Shown here piece after piece: positions 54,367-62,861 of a stretch of DNA of 64,000 bases. The stretch covers positions 1 through 64,000 of the forward strand of contig MGXZ01000002.1 of assembly GCA_001802455.1 (NCBI GenBank), in the 5' to 3' direction. Numbering within the stretch: the stretch's first letter is position 1; the number at the start of each line of letters is the position of its first letter. A program made the position numbers and the translations under genes. Source of the DNA: Gammaproteobacteria bacterium RIFCSPHIGHO2_12_FULL_39_24 (GTDB taxonomy: Bacteria > Pseudomonadota > Gammaproteobacteria > Coxiellales > Coxiellaceae). The notes beneath the pieces were generated by a model. The model ran no database searches. It was not told where the DNA came from and saw nothing but the letters and a program-made list of their open reading frames with translations.

Positions 54367-55065
54367 ATGAAAAAATATTTTTGGGTTTACATGATTATTT
54401 TATGCTGCTTTTCTGATGCGCTATTTGCTGCAAAATATAATTCAGCAGCAGCGGTGACCAATGCGCGATTAGGATTGGCTTATTTATCAAAAGGATTTTA
54501 CACACAAAGTAAAGAACGATTGTTGAGCGCGCTTCGTGATGACCCCGCAATTGCTGCGGGTTGGTACAGCATGGCATTTTATCTTGAAAAAACAGGTAAT
54601 AATATGCTTGCAGAAAAATATTATCGAAAAGCCATTGCAGTTGAGCCGCATTCTGGTTCCGCAAAAAATAATTACGGTACTTTTTTATGTCGATCAGGCC
54701 GATATCCAGAATCCATCCACTATTTTGTTCAAGCAGCGAATGAAAAAACGTATTTGGATTCGGCGGGGGCGTATGAAAATGCCGGTATTTGCGCTTTAAT
54801 GATGAAGGACAATAAAGCAGCGACGCAGTATTTTCATCAAGCGTTACAGAATAATCCGAGTATGCCATTTTCATTATTGAATATGGCAAAATTAAGTCAC
54901 TTGAATGGTGATGATTCTGCCGCAGAAAAATATTTTGTTGATTTTAAAGAAGTTGCGCTGAATAATAAATCAGCGGCGACGGTGCAACGTTATCAGCAAT
55001 ATGTGTTTTCCAATGCAATACAAAATAATTCGCAAAGTAATATCACGTTACCACAACCGAAATAA
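54367..55065 (+). CDS. pilF: Type IV pilus biogenesis/stability protein PilF (PilW family)
   Basis: A 232-residue TPR protein with a signal peptide (FWVYMIILCCFSDALFA). Repeats such as RLGLAYLSKGFYTQSKERLLSALRDDP, GWYSMAFYLEKTGNNMLAEKYYRKAIAVEPHSGSAKNNYGTFLCRSGRY and ENAGICALMMKDNKAATQYFHQAL match the pilotin needed for PilQ assembly. The classical pilotin is a lipoprotein; here a Cys-Cys precedes the cleavage area but no good lipobox is seen. Last gene of the pilM operon. Confidence 0.88.
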   Translation: MKKYFWVYMIILCCFSDALFAAKYNSAAAVTNARLGLAYLSKGFYTQSKERLLSALRDDPAIAAGWYSMAFYLEKTGNNMLAEKYYRKAIAVEPHSGSAKNNYGTFLCRSGRYPESIHYFVQAANEKTYLDSAGAYENAGICALMMKDNKAATQYFHQALQNNPSMPFSLLNMAKLSHLNGDDSAAEKYFVDFKEVALNNKSAATVQRYQQYVFSNAIQNNSQSNITLPQPK

Positions 55066-55076
55066 AGTGCGCATGA

Positions 55077-57155
55077 TTATTTACCTTTTAAGTTAGTCAG
55101 CTTAACAAATTCTTCGAATGCGGTAGCGCTTAATGGTTTTGAAAAATAATAACCTTGAATTTCATCACATTCGTTGAGTTTCAAAAATTGATATTGTTTT
55201 TTTGTCTCAACGCCTTCAGCAACAATTCTAAACTTCATCCGTTTTGCAATAGCGACAATGGCAAGCAAAACAGAATCATTAAAATGAGGTTGCTCAATCT
55301 GATCAACAAATGATTTGTCAATTTTTAAATAAGAAATATGAAATTGATTTAAATAACTTAAATTTGAATAGCCCGTTCCAAAATCATCAATCGCAATTTT
55401 AATACCCAAATTATTTAATTCATTGAGCGTGGTCGCTACTTTTTCTTCCAGCAGAAAAAAGCTTTCTGTGACTTCGAGTATTATTTTTTTTGACAGCACT
55501 GAATCGCGATAAATGACATGATTAATGTGATCAACAAAATGCATGTCTAGTAACTGTTTAGCGGAAACATTAATGGTTACCGCCACATCAGCAATGTTAT
55601 TTTTTCTCCACAACCGTACTTGTCGAATAGCGGTTTCAATTACCCATCGACCAATTGAAGTCATCATGCCGATATCTTCAATAATAGGGATAAATTCCGT
55701 CGGTGAAACTTGGCCCAATTCTTTGTTTTTCCATCTCAATAAGGCTTCCACTTTATCAAATTTATTTTCTATTATGTTGTAAATGGGTTGATAATGAAGC
55801 TCAAATTCATTGTGTTGAATGGCATTATGTAATTCATTTTCAATTTTCATTCGACGGGAAATCGTGTTATTCAGTGATTTGGTGTAAAGGCATAGTTGAT
55901 TTCGGCCGTTGTGTTTTGCTTGATACATGGCAATATCGGCATTGCGAATTAATGTTTCTGGATTGTTGCCACAATCAGAATAATGAACAACACCGATGCT
56001 AATCGTAATATTGAATTCATGATCAGCGTAACTAAATTTTTTTCGGGTGGCTTTCAAAATACGATTAGCAACTCCACTCATTTTTTTAATATCGCTGACG
56101 CTGTGAATTAAAATAATAAATTCATCGCCACTAATGCGTGAAATAATATCCTGTTTTTGTAAAATATTTTGAATGCGTTTACCAAATAAACACAATAATT
56201 CATCCCCAATATGATGTCCTAGTGTGTCATTAATATTTTTAAAACGATCAATGTCGATAAACAGCAATCCAAAGTTTTTATGATGAATCAAGGCTTTTTT
56301 TATGCGATATCGAATGGCATCTTCCAGGTAAGCTTTGTTGGGCAGACCCGTTAGTGCATCATGCACTGCTTTATAGTGCAAAATATTTTCAAGTTCTTTA
56401 CTTTTGGTGATGTTATTGATGATGCAGACAAAATGCGAAATGCCAGCTTGATCTTTATCGTATAGCGGGTCAATATCTATTGTTAACCACAATAGGTTGT
56501 CATTAATTTTGCATTGCAGCGAAATACTCCCTTTGTATTGTTCATGAAAAATGTCGATGAGTTTATCATGATGTAATTCAAGTTCGGGAAATAAGGTAAG
56601 AAATGAATGTTGCACTATTTTTGTTTCATTGAGATTCAGTAAATGAGCACTGGCTGGATTAAGATACATGATCGTTAATTGCGAATTATTTTCGATAAGA
56701 ATAATGCCGTGAGTACTGGCTGAAATCGCTCTTTTCGTTAATCGCAGTGATTCTTCTTGTTTTCGTTTTTCAGTGACATCACGAAAACTCCACACACGTC
56801 CCACAATTTCATTGCCAATGCGATGCGGTTGTGAATACCGTTCTGCAATCTTTCCATTTTTAAAATGGATGTCCCCCATATCCCCTTCTTGATCAGGATG
56901 CATCATGAGATATCGCATTTGTGAAATTAATTCTTTCGGATCTTTTAATAAACTCAGCAGATAAGTAAGCCACGCATTTTCTTCGCCTTTTTCAAATAGT
57001 TCTGCAGGTACTTCAGTGATCTCTAATAATTTTTGATTAAAATCGACGAGCTTTCCATTTTTGTCGATAATTAAAATAGCATCGGCAGTTGATTCTAATG
57101 TTGCGCGTGTGACAGACAGCGCTTTTTCTAATTCTTGCGTGCGTTTTTGTGTCAT
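55077..57155 (-). CDS. PAS-PAS-GGDEF-EAL cyclic-di-GMP protein
   Basis: A 692-residue cytosolic signalling protein. Two PAS domains (residues ~15-125 and ~140-255) are followed by a GGDEF domain whose active-site motif reads SGDEF (LLFIDIDRFKNINDTLGHHIGDELL...ISGDEFIIL) and an EAL domain with the key residues (VEALLRW, TINVSAKQL, LEVTESFF, IDDFGTGYS, KIDKSFV, AEGVET). It is therefore predicted as an active phosphodiesterase, with cyclase activity uncertain. ATG 57155 overlaps the stop of the upstream gene (ATGA), so it is translated by coupling. Its place beside pilZ and pilus genes suggests control of pili. Confidence 0.93.
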   Translation of the reverse strand: MTQKRTQELEKALSVTRATLESTADAILIIDKNGKLVDFNQKLLEITEVPAELFEKGEENAWLTYLLSLLKDPKELISQMRYLMMHPDQEGDMGDIHFKNGKIAERYSQPHRIGNEIVGRVWSFRDVTEKRKQEESLRLTKRAISASTHGIILIENNSQLTIMYLNPASAHLLNLNETKIVQHSFLTLFPELELHHDKLIDIFHEQYKGSISLQCKINDNLLWLTIDIDPLYDKDQAGISHFVCIINNITKSKELENILHYKAVHDALTGLPNKAYLEDAIRYRIKKALIHHKNFGLLFIDIDRFKNINDTLGHHIGDELLCLFGKRIQNILQKQDIISRISGDEFIILIHSVSDIKKMSGVANRILKATRKKFSYADHEFNITISIGVVHYSDCGNNPETLIRNADIAMYQAKHNGRNQLCLYTKSLNNTISRRMKIENELHNAIQHNEFELHYQPIYNIIENKFDKVEALLRWKNKELGQVSPTEFIPIIEDIGMMTSIGRWVIETAIRQVRLWRKNNIADVAVTINVSAKQLLDMHFVDHINHVIYRDSVLSKKIILEVTESFFLLEEKVATTLNELNNLGIKIAIDDFGTGYSNLSYLNQFHISYLKIDKSFVDQIEQPHFNDSVLLAIVAIAKRMKFRIVAEGVETKKQYQFLKLNECDEIQGYYFSKPLSATAFEEFVKLTNLKGK

Positions 57156-57562
57156 GCGAGTACCCGACTCCAACTCAAACCAACACCGAAACTGTACGCT
57201 GCCACTGTGGCAATTTGATTTGCCGAACCAGAAAATAAATTTCTGGAGATGAGAATTTGTTTTGGAATAAAAGTAAGAACACCATTAATAAAATCTTTTT
57301 TCGACACTTTTTCTGTTGCATCCAACGAGAATATATTTTCTGTTGCACAGCTGAGTGATAACACCCCTTCGCCATGGTTAAAACCAGCGCGTAAAGTTGT
57401 TTTTGAATTGAGTGCCCATTGAATGCCAGTTTTATACATTGTGATATTATGATCGTGTGTGATTTTATTGAGGCCATAATCATCAGTATCATTCACGGCA
57501 AAAACTGATGTTGTTGCGAAAAAACCACTGATGGCGAGCGCTATCGAAAATGTAAGCCTCAT
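57152..57562 (-). CDS. Outer-membrane protein remnant, OmpP1/FadL-like
   Basis: A 136-residue ORF with an intact signal peptide (LTFSIALAISGFFATTSVFA) joined directly to strands such as YKTGIQWALNSKTTLRAGFNHGEG, which resemble the C-terminal part of OmpP1/FadL barrels (normally ~400-450 residues). The middle of the barrel is missing, so it could be an internal-deletion remnant or a small barrel of its own. ATGA overlap couples it to the GGDEF-EAL gene downstream. The final residues ATVAAYSFGVGLSWSRVLA form one last strand. Similarity to FadL is judged by eye and is weak. Confidence 0.5.
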   Translation of the reverse strand: MRLTFSIALAISGFFATTSVFAVNDTDDYGLNKITHDHNITMYKTGIQWALNSKTTLRAGFNHGEGVLSLSCATENIFSLDATEKVSKKDFINGVLTFIPKQILISRNLFSGSANQIATVAAYSFGVGLSWSRVLA

Positions 57563-57585
57563 GGCTTCAAGTCCTTTTATTTATG

Positions 57586-57921
57586 TCACATCGTATCCGA
57601 TTGTTCGTCGCCATTGTCTTTAAAATCTTTTAATAATGCTTGTGCTGCTAGTCGAAATGCTTGTCCTTCATCGCCATTGCATTGAACGCCGATACCAGAA
57701 TGTGGATTTGAATTGGGGGTAATCCACATAATTTCACCGGTGAAAGTAAAGTGATGTGCATTTTCCGGTAATGTGATACTCACCGTGACCAGATCGCTCA
57801 AATGAAATATTTCATGGGTAGGAATAAAAATACCGCTGTCATGCACAAATATCATAAAAGAATGCTTTAATGCGCCAATACTGGTGAATTGATGATTGAT
57901 TATTTTTGTATTATTTTCCAT
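57586..57921 (-). CDS. pilZ: Type IV pilus PilZ-domain protein
   Basis: A 111-residue PilZ protein of the pilus type. FIPTHEIFHLSDLVTVSITLPENAHHFTFTGEIMWITP and GIGVQC fit Pseudomonas PilZ and Xanthomonas PilZ, which lack the c-di-GMP-binding RxxxR and act with PilB and FimX-like GGDEF-EAL proteins. ATG 57921 overlaps the stop of the upstream pilin gene (TAATG). Its nearness to an EAL protein hints at a PilZ-FimX-like link (inference). Confidence 0.85.
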   Translation of the reverse strand: MENNTKIINHQFTSIGALKHSFMIFVHDSGIFIPTHEIFHLSDLVTVSITLPENAHHFTFTGEIMWITPNSNPHSGIGVQCNGDEGQAFRLAAQALLKDFKDNGDEQSDTM

Positions 57922-58319
57922 TATTGTGACCAGCAATCCGTGTTGGGTGATGAAGAATTAGTTTGCGTGCCATTGGCAAACGTAATGGTAAAGCTAGCGC
58001 AATTTGTGTCTGCAGCTTGACTGCCTTGTGCTGTGGCAGTGAGTGTGTAATTGGTGTTGCCATTGGATGGCACGGATAATGTGTAGTATCCATCCACTGA
58101 AGCGCTCCCACTCCAAACATTGCCTAACGTACCATACGTTGTATTATTCAACCGATATTTTTCTTGCGCAATTTGAAGTAATAATAATGATTTAATTGCA
58201 TCACTGCGATTACCCCTGAGAATGTAGCTTTGATAAGCGGGCGTAAGGACGGCAGCAAGAATAAAAATAATCACCAACACAATGAGTATTTCAATCATTG
58301 AAAAACCTTTACATTTCAT
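57921..58319 (-). CDS. pilE: Type IV pilin, PilE-like minor pilin
   Basis: A 132-residue pilin. The leader MKCKG is cut before FSMIEILIVLVIIFILAAVLTPAYQSYILRGNRSDAIKSLL. The C-terminal part has Cys pairs (DTNCASF, NTDCWSQ) as in PilE minor pilins. It lies between pilC and pilZ, 12 nt after pilC. It is probably a minor pilin; the major pilin seems to be the gene at 61.4 kb. Confidence 0.85.
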   Translation of the reverse strand: MKCKGFSMIEILIVLVIIFILAAVLTPAYQSYILRGNRSDAIKSLLLLQIAQEKYRLNNTTYGTLGNVWSGSASVDGYYTLSVPSNGNTNYTLTATAQGSQAADTNCASFTITFANGTQTNSSSPNTDCWSQ

Positions 58320-58331
58320 CGCAACACCTTT

Positions 58332-59561
58332 TTATTTGATTGCCATTCCCAAATTGAAAATAGGTAAATACATTGCAAAAACAAATACACCCACAATAAT
58401 GCCGACGAAAATAATCATCAATGGTTCAATTAAGGTAGTGAGTCCGTCAACGGTTGTGTCGACTTGATCGCTATAATATTGCCCTACTTTTCGCAGCATC
58501 ATATCGAGCGATCCCGATTTTTCACCGATCTCAATCATTTGCGTTACGATTGCTGGAAAGAGTTGTGTTTCGCGAAATGCGCGCGCCATGGGTTCACCTT
58601 GCGCAACTTGGTCTCGCGCATGTATCACCGCATCGCGATACAAAATATTGGTTGCCACTTTTGAAACACGACCCAATGCATCGATAAGAGGAATGCCGGC
58701 TGTGAGTGTGATTGACAGTGTAGAACAAATTCGCGCAATCGTTGCTTTTTGAATCAAATCTCCAAATAATATTATTTTCAAATATAACGCATCTCGTCCA
58801 TATTGAAAACGTTCTGAATGGGCGCTCAAATATCGATAACCATAAATGAACCCAAACAGAATTAATAAAATAAGCCACCACTCTTCACGAACAAAGTTAG
58901 AAAAACTGATTATGTTGAGTGTAAAAGCGGGTAATTTTGCATTAAATGAAGCATAAATTTTTTGAAAGCGCGGCACTAAAAAAACCAGCAATCCAATAAC
59001 AATGAGAATCGCAACGGTTAAAACTGTGAGTGGATAATACATCGCTTTTTTAACGCGATTTTTGAGACGTTCGTGATGCTCTAAATAATCAGCAACCTCG
59101 CTCACCATTTTATCCAGCGTACCCGATTGCTCGCCCGCATTAATTAATCCACAAATCAGCGGACTAAAAAATTCAGGATAATGGATGAGTGCTTCAGCAA
59201 AAGTGTTGCCTGTCGCAACATCATCGCGAATGGTGAGCAGTAATGCGCGTAGTCTTACTTTTTCGGCACCCAGCGACATAATTTCCAGTGATTGAACCAA
59301 TGGCACACCCGATGCAATTAATGTAGAGAGTTGTCGCATCGTATAAACAATATCTTTCACTTTTATTTTTCTGTCTGCTTTGCCGGGTAACATCCACAGA
59401 TGTCGACGTTTGAGATAAGTAATCGCCACACCTAAACGTCGCGTTTCATTTTCAGCACTCACATCATCTTCTGCTACGACAATGCCAATGGCTTTTGCCC
59501 CCCATTTGTTGGTGCCTTTCCAAACATAAGGATGATATTTTCCCATCTGAAAATTTTTCAT
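58332..59561 (-). CDS. pilC: Type IV pilus inner-membrane platform protein PilC
   Basis: A 409-residue GspF-family protein with two repeated domains. DIVYTMRQLSTLIASGVPLVQSLEIM and ARICSTLSITLTAGIPLIDALGRV are the paired GspF motifs, and YYPLTVLTVAILIVIGLLVFLVPRFQKIY and the C-terminal LIEPLMIIFVGIIVGVFVFAMYLPIF are membrane spans. It works with PilB to assemble pilin. It lies 2 nt after pilB. Confidence 0.96.
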   Translation of the reverse strand: MKNFQMGKYHPYVWKGTNKWGAKAIGIVVAEDDVSAENETRRLGVAITYLKRRHLWMLPGKADRKIKVKDIVYTMRQLSTLIASGVPLVQSLEIMSLGAEKVRLRALLLTIRDDVATGNTFAEALIHYPEFFSPLICGLINAGEQSGTLDKMVSEVADYLEHHERLKNRVKKAMYYPLTVLTVAILIVIGLLVFLVPRFQKIYASFNAKLPAFTLNIISFSNFVREEWWLILLILFGFIYGYRYLSAHSERFQYGRDALYLKIILFGDLIQKATIARICSTLSITLTAGIPLIDALGRVSKVATNILYRDAVIHARDQVAQGEPMARAFRETQLFPAIVTQMIEIGEKSGSLDMMLRKVGQYYSDQVDTTVDGLTTLIEPLMIIFVGIIVGVFVFAMYLPIFNLGMAIK

Positions 59562-59563
59562 GA

Positions 59564-61273
59564 TTATTCCATTGCTGTGATAACGCGATTGAGTTCTTCA
59601 AAGCTGGTTATTCCTGCTTTGACTTTATTAACGCCGGCTTGCCGCAACGTAATCATTCCTTCTTTTTTGGCTTGTTCAGTAAGTGCGGCAACATCGCCGC
59701 CGTGTAAAATAATATCGCGAATAGCGGGCGTGATTGCCATGAGTTCATAAATACCAGTTCGACCCTTGTAACCATTCGTGCATTTTGTGCATTGACCGGG
59801 TTCGTAAAAAGTGAGTCCCAAATCTTTTTTATCGACACCTTGTTGCAATAAAATATCCGGTGCAATTTTTGCGGGTTTTCTGCAGTGTCGACAGAGTTTT
59901 CGCACCAAGCGTTGCGCAATAATCAATATGACTGAGCTCGCAATATTATACGCTTCAAGACCAATATTGATTAAACGAACGACAGTCATAGGTGCGTTGT
60001 TGGTGTGAATGGTGGATAACACTAAGTGACCCGTTTGTGCTGCTTTGATTGCAATGTCGGCGGTTTCCAAATCGCGAATTTCACCGACCATAATAATATC
60101 GGGATCTTGTCGCAAAAATGCGCGCATGGCCCTGGCAAACGTGAGACCGGTTTTGGCATTCATGTGAACTTGATTGACACCAGGCATATAAATTTCAATA
60201 GGATCTTCAATCGTGCAAATATTTTCTTCAATGGAATTTAATAATTTAATGGCTGTGTAGAGTGAAACGGTTTTACCGGAACCGGTAGGGCCGGTTACTA
60301 AAATAATACCTTGCGGTTCATGAACCGCTTTTAAATACATTGCTTGTTGTGCGTCTTCCATTCCGAGTGCGCTAATATCCAGCGGGATGGCATCGGGATC
60401 TAAAATTCGCAATACTACTTTTTCGCCGTAAATCGTGGGGCAAGTGCTGATACGAAAATCAATTGTTTTATCGCGTGATAACGTAATTTTAAATCGCCCG
60501 TCTTGCGGCACACGATGTTCTGCGATATCTAAACTCGCGAGTATTTTTAATCGCGCAACCATTGCACCTGCGGCTTGAATGGGTGAACGTGAGGCTTCAT
60601 GTAAAATGCCGTCAATTCGATAACGAATTCGAAAATACTTTTCGAATGGTTCGAAATGAATATCCGATGCTTTGATTTTAATGGCCTCTAATAATAATTG
60701 ATTGATGTAAGAAACAACGGGTTTGTCGTCGAGATTAACGGCAAGTAATGTTTCTTTAGGTTCTTCGTACGCAGTAATATCAAGATTGGCCAGCGCACTT
60801 TCGCCAATATTTTCTAAACCTGTAACCGTTTGCGCTTCACGCATATCCGTGACCAGCGTGTATAATTTATCTGCTTCAACAATAATTAATTTAATTTGTG
60901 TGCCCGTTGCAAATGACATTTCACTGGTGTTAATCGGCTCAGGATCCGCCACCCCAAAATACAAAATATTTTTTTTGCGAAGCAGGGGAATGGCCAATCC
61001 TTTTTGCACCACATCAAGTGACATAAACTCGATGGGCATTTTATCGGTTTGATGCACATCAAGATTATAAAGTGGCAACGCAAAAAAACGAGAAACGGAC
61101 TCGGCCAGCGCCAACGGTGTAACCCATTTTTTTTCTTGAAGATAAAGTGAAAACGGAAGTTCGTCAGCACGGGCCTGATCAGCCAGTTCTCTGGCTTGTG
61201 CTTCCATGAGCAAGCCTTCCGTCACTAAGTGCTGTGCGAAAGGAGAGAGTGGTGGGGGCGGTGTGAAAGCCAT
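59564..61273 (-). CDS. pilB: Type IV pilus assembly ATPase PilB
   Basis: A 569-residue GspE-type ATPase that powers pilus extension. It has an N-terminal MshEN-like domain (residues ~30-150) and Walker A GPTGSGKT, Asp box TIEDPIEIYMPG, Walker B DPDIIMVGEIRDLETADIAIKAAQTGHLVLSTIHTN, and the zinc four-cysteine motif CRHC...CTKC. ATG 61273 (MAFTPPPP) is chosen; upstream in-frame codons lack a ribosome site. It is preceded by the pilin gene and a terminator. Confidence 0.96.
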   Translation of the reverse strand: MAFTPPPPLSPFAQHLVTEGLLMEAQARELADQARADELPFSLYLQEKKWVTPLALAESVSRFFALPLYNLDVHQTDKMPIEFMSLDVVQKGLAIPLLRKKNILYFGVADPEPINTSEMSFATGTQIKLIIVEADKLYTLVTDMREAQTVTGLENIGESALANLDITAYEEPKETLLAVNLDDKPVVSYINQLLLEAIKIKASDIHFEPFEKYFRIRYRIDGILHEASRSPIQAAGAMVARLKILASLDIAEHRVPQDGRFKITLSRDKTIDFRISTCPTIYGEKVVLRILDPDAIPLDISALGMEDAQQAMYLKAVHEPQGIILVTGPTGSGKTVSLYTAIKLLNSIEENICTIEDPIEIYMPGVNQVHMNAKTGLTFARAMRAFLRQDPDIIMVGEIRDLETADIAIKAAQTGHLVLSTIHTNNAPMTVVRLINIGLEAYNIASSVILIIAQRLVRKLCRHCRKPAKIAPDILLQQGVDKKDLGLTFYEPGQCTKCTNGYKGRTGIYELMAITPAIRDIILHGGDVAALTEQAKKEGMITLRQAGVNKVKAGITSFEELNRVITAME

Positions 61274-61333
61274 TTCGTCTCGCCAAGATAATATCAATCG
61301 GTTAAGGATAGTATAACAGCAATTTTCACTCCT

Positions 61334-61361
61334 TTAAAAAAAGGAGCCCCAAAAGGGGCTC
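61334..61361 (-). terminator. Rho-independent terminator after pilA-like gene
   Basis: On the minus strand GAGCCCC-TTTT-GGGGCTC is followed by CCTTTTTTT. It separates the abundant pilin message from pilB. Confidence 0.92.
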
Positions 61362-61380
61362 TTTAAGACATCCAATTCGG

Positions 61381-61824
61381 TTAGCAATATCCAGCAGCTT
61401 GGCAAGTACCGCTTGGAGTCCAGGTTACAAAACCACTGGCCGACAAGGCAGGGGTCAGTATATATGTGTATGCACCGCCAAAGTTAGTAGAATAACTGGT
61501 GGCTGTAATGACACCATTTGCCGCTGTTGTCACACTTCCCAGAAAGCCTGTGTCAATGGCTGCATTGTTCGCAGGAATTCCATTGCTTCCTGCAACACAC
61601 GATGCTGGCACTGTTGTTGCACCCACGCTTGCTACCCTGACAATACACAAATCAACCGCCGATCTCACAGCACTTGCTCCCGCGACCACATCCTGGAATT
61701 GCGCTCTTTTTGTGTAAGTTTGCAGGTTTGGTAATAACGCTACTACCAAGATCCCAATAATCACTAACACAATCAGGATTTCCACGATGAAGAAACCGGA
61801 TGCGCTTTTTTTAGTAGTTTTCAT
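61381..61824 (-). CDS. pilA: Type IV pilin, probable major subunit PilA
   Basis: A 147-residue pilin. The leader MKTTKKSASG is cut before FFIVEILIVLVIIGILVVALLPNLQTYTKRAQFQDVV, with Glu5 conserved. It has a C-terminal Cys loop (GTCQAAGYC) and Ala/Thr-rich head. It has its own terminator, as expected for a highly expressed major pilin. ATG 61824 is chosen because GAGAGGG stands 8 nt upstream. The usual FTLIE at the cleavage site reads FFIVE. No sigma54 site is recognised upstream (61825-61969). Confidence 0.9.
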   Translation of the reverse strand: MKTTKKSASGFFIVEILIVLVIIGILVVALLPNLQTYTKRAQFQDVVAGASAVRSAVDLCIVRVASVGATTVPASCVAGSNGIPANNAAIDTGFLGSVTTAANGVITATSYSTNFGGAYTYILTPALSASGFVTWTPSGTCQAAGYC

Positions 61825-61969
61825 ATGCATCACCCTCTCAAAATTTTAATGTTGGGGTATCTATACTCATCCGTATACCTTTTACATCATCACTGATATC
61901 AAAAGCATAGTGCACAAATTGGTCACTTTCCATTGTATCTTGACATTTCTTTTCCAATAAATCAAATAG

Positions 61970-62773
61970 TTAGCCGTTTCCGAGATTATCGCAAGCATTA
62001 ACACAGATTAATTGAAAATCAGGTACACATAATGCCGTTAGTTGCCCACCCCAAACACAACCCGTATCGAGGGCAAAATAATGCGCTTGGGGGCGATTTT
62101 GAAGCGATGCCCAATGACCAAAGACAATATTCTTGGTAGGGTAAGGCGTCCATTCAAACCACGGGCGAAACTGGGCATCTGTGGTGACGGTTTTATTGTC
62201 TAAATCGAGCGTGCCATCTTGTTTGCAAAATCGCATGCGCGTGAAGGCATTGATGATGTAGCGCGTTTTATCCCATTCCGGTAAATCATCATGCCAGATG
62301 GCAGGAAAATTTCCATAAATATGCTTAAAAAATTCAACGGGATTTTTTTGTAATTGTTTTTTTGCCTCCATCGCATGTTGCAATGCTGTTGCAACAGACC
62401 ATTGCGGTGGAATGCCCGCGTGAACCATCACAAAATTATTATGTTCAATTAAAAAAGGTTGTTGTAATAGAAAATAAATCAACGCTTCACAATCCGGTGC
62501 GTTTAAAACGTCTTGCAGCGTGTGTGGAATAAGTGAGAAATGATCGCGCAAAAAATAAAGTGCTAATAAATGCAAATCGTGATTCCCCAACACAATCAAT
62601 GGATTTTTTAATTGCACAATAAACCGCAGTGTTTCTAATGATTTGGGTCCGCGATTCACGAGATCGCCGACAAAAGCCAGCCGATCTTTTTTTTCATTAA
62701 AATTTATTTTACGAAGCAGTGCTTGCAGTGAGTCAAAGCAACCTTGCACATCGCCGATAATGTAAGTATTCAT
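61970..62773 (-). CDS. apaH: Symmetrical diadenosine tetraphosphatase ApaH
   Basis: A 267-residue metallophosphoesterase that splits Ap4A to two ADP and removes Np4 caps from RNA. Motifs GDVQGCFDSL, GDLVNRGPKSL, LGNHDLHLL and the C-terminal HWASLQNR...ALDTGCVWGGQLTALC are complete. ATG 62773 is preferred; the frame continues upstream through a GTGGGC/GTGGGA hexamer tract that would code only Gly/Val-rich residues. Confidence 0.96.
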   Translation of the reverse strand: MNTYIIGDVQGCFDSLQALLRKINFNEKKDRLAFVGDLVNRGPKSLETLRFIVQLKNPLIVLGNHDLHLLALYFLRDHFSLIPHTLQDVLNAPDCEALIYFLLQQPFLIEHNNFVMVHAGIPPQWSVATALQHAMEAKKQLQKNPVEFFKHIYGNFPAIWHDDLPEWDKTRYIINAFTRMRFCKQDGTLDLDNKTVTTDAQFRPWFEWTPYPTKNIVFGHWASLQNRPQAHYFALDTGCVWGGQLTALCVPDFQLICVNACDNLGNG

Positions 62774-62787
62774 AAGAAAATCATAGC

Positions 62788-62815
62788 ACACGCCCACGCC
62801 CACTCCCACTTCCAT
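62788..62815. repeat. Short hexamer tract before apaH
   Basis: CACGCCCACGCCCACTCCCACTTCC contains imperfect 6-mer repeats (CCCACG/CCCACT) in the apaH leader. Its CGCCCACTCCCACT part is also found in gcvT (22871-22884) and cpoB (40113-40126). Confidence 0.6.
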
Positions 62816-62861
62816 TCCCACTTAAGATATAATTCAATTTTGAACACAAGGATGACGATCA

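Noticed and set aside
54395-54889. 164-codon minus-strand frame
   Set aside because: It lies antisense to pilF and has no signal, motif or ribosome site.
61825-61969. Sigma54 promoter of the pilA-like gene
   Set aside because: No GG-N10-GC element with the expected spacing could be found on the minus strand.
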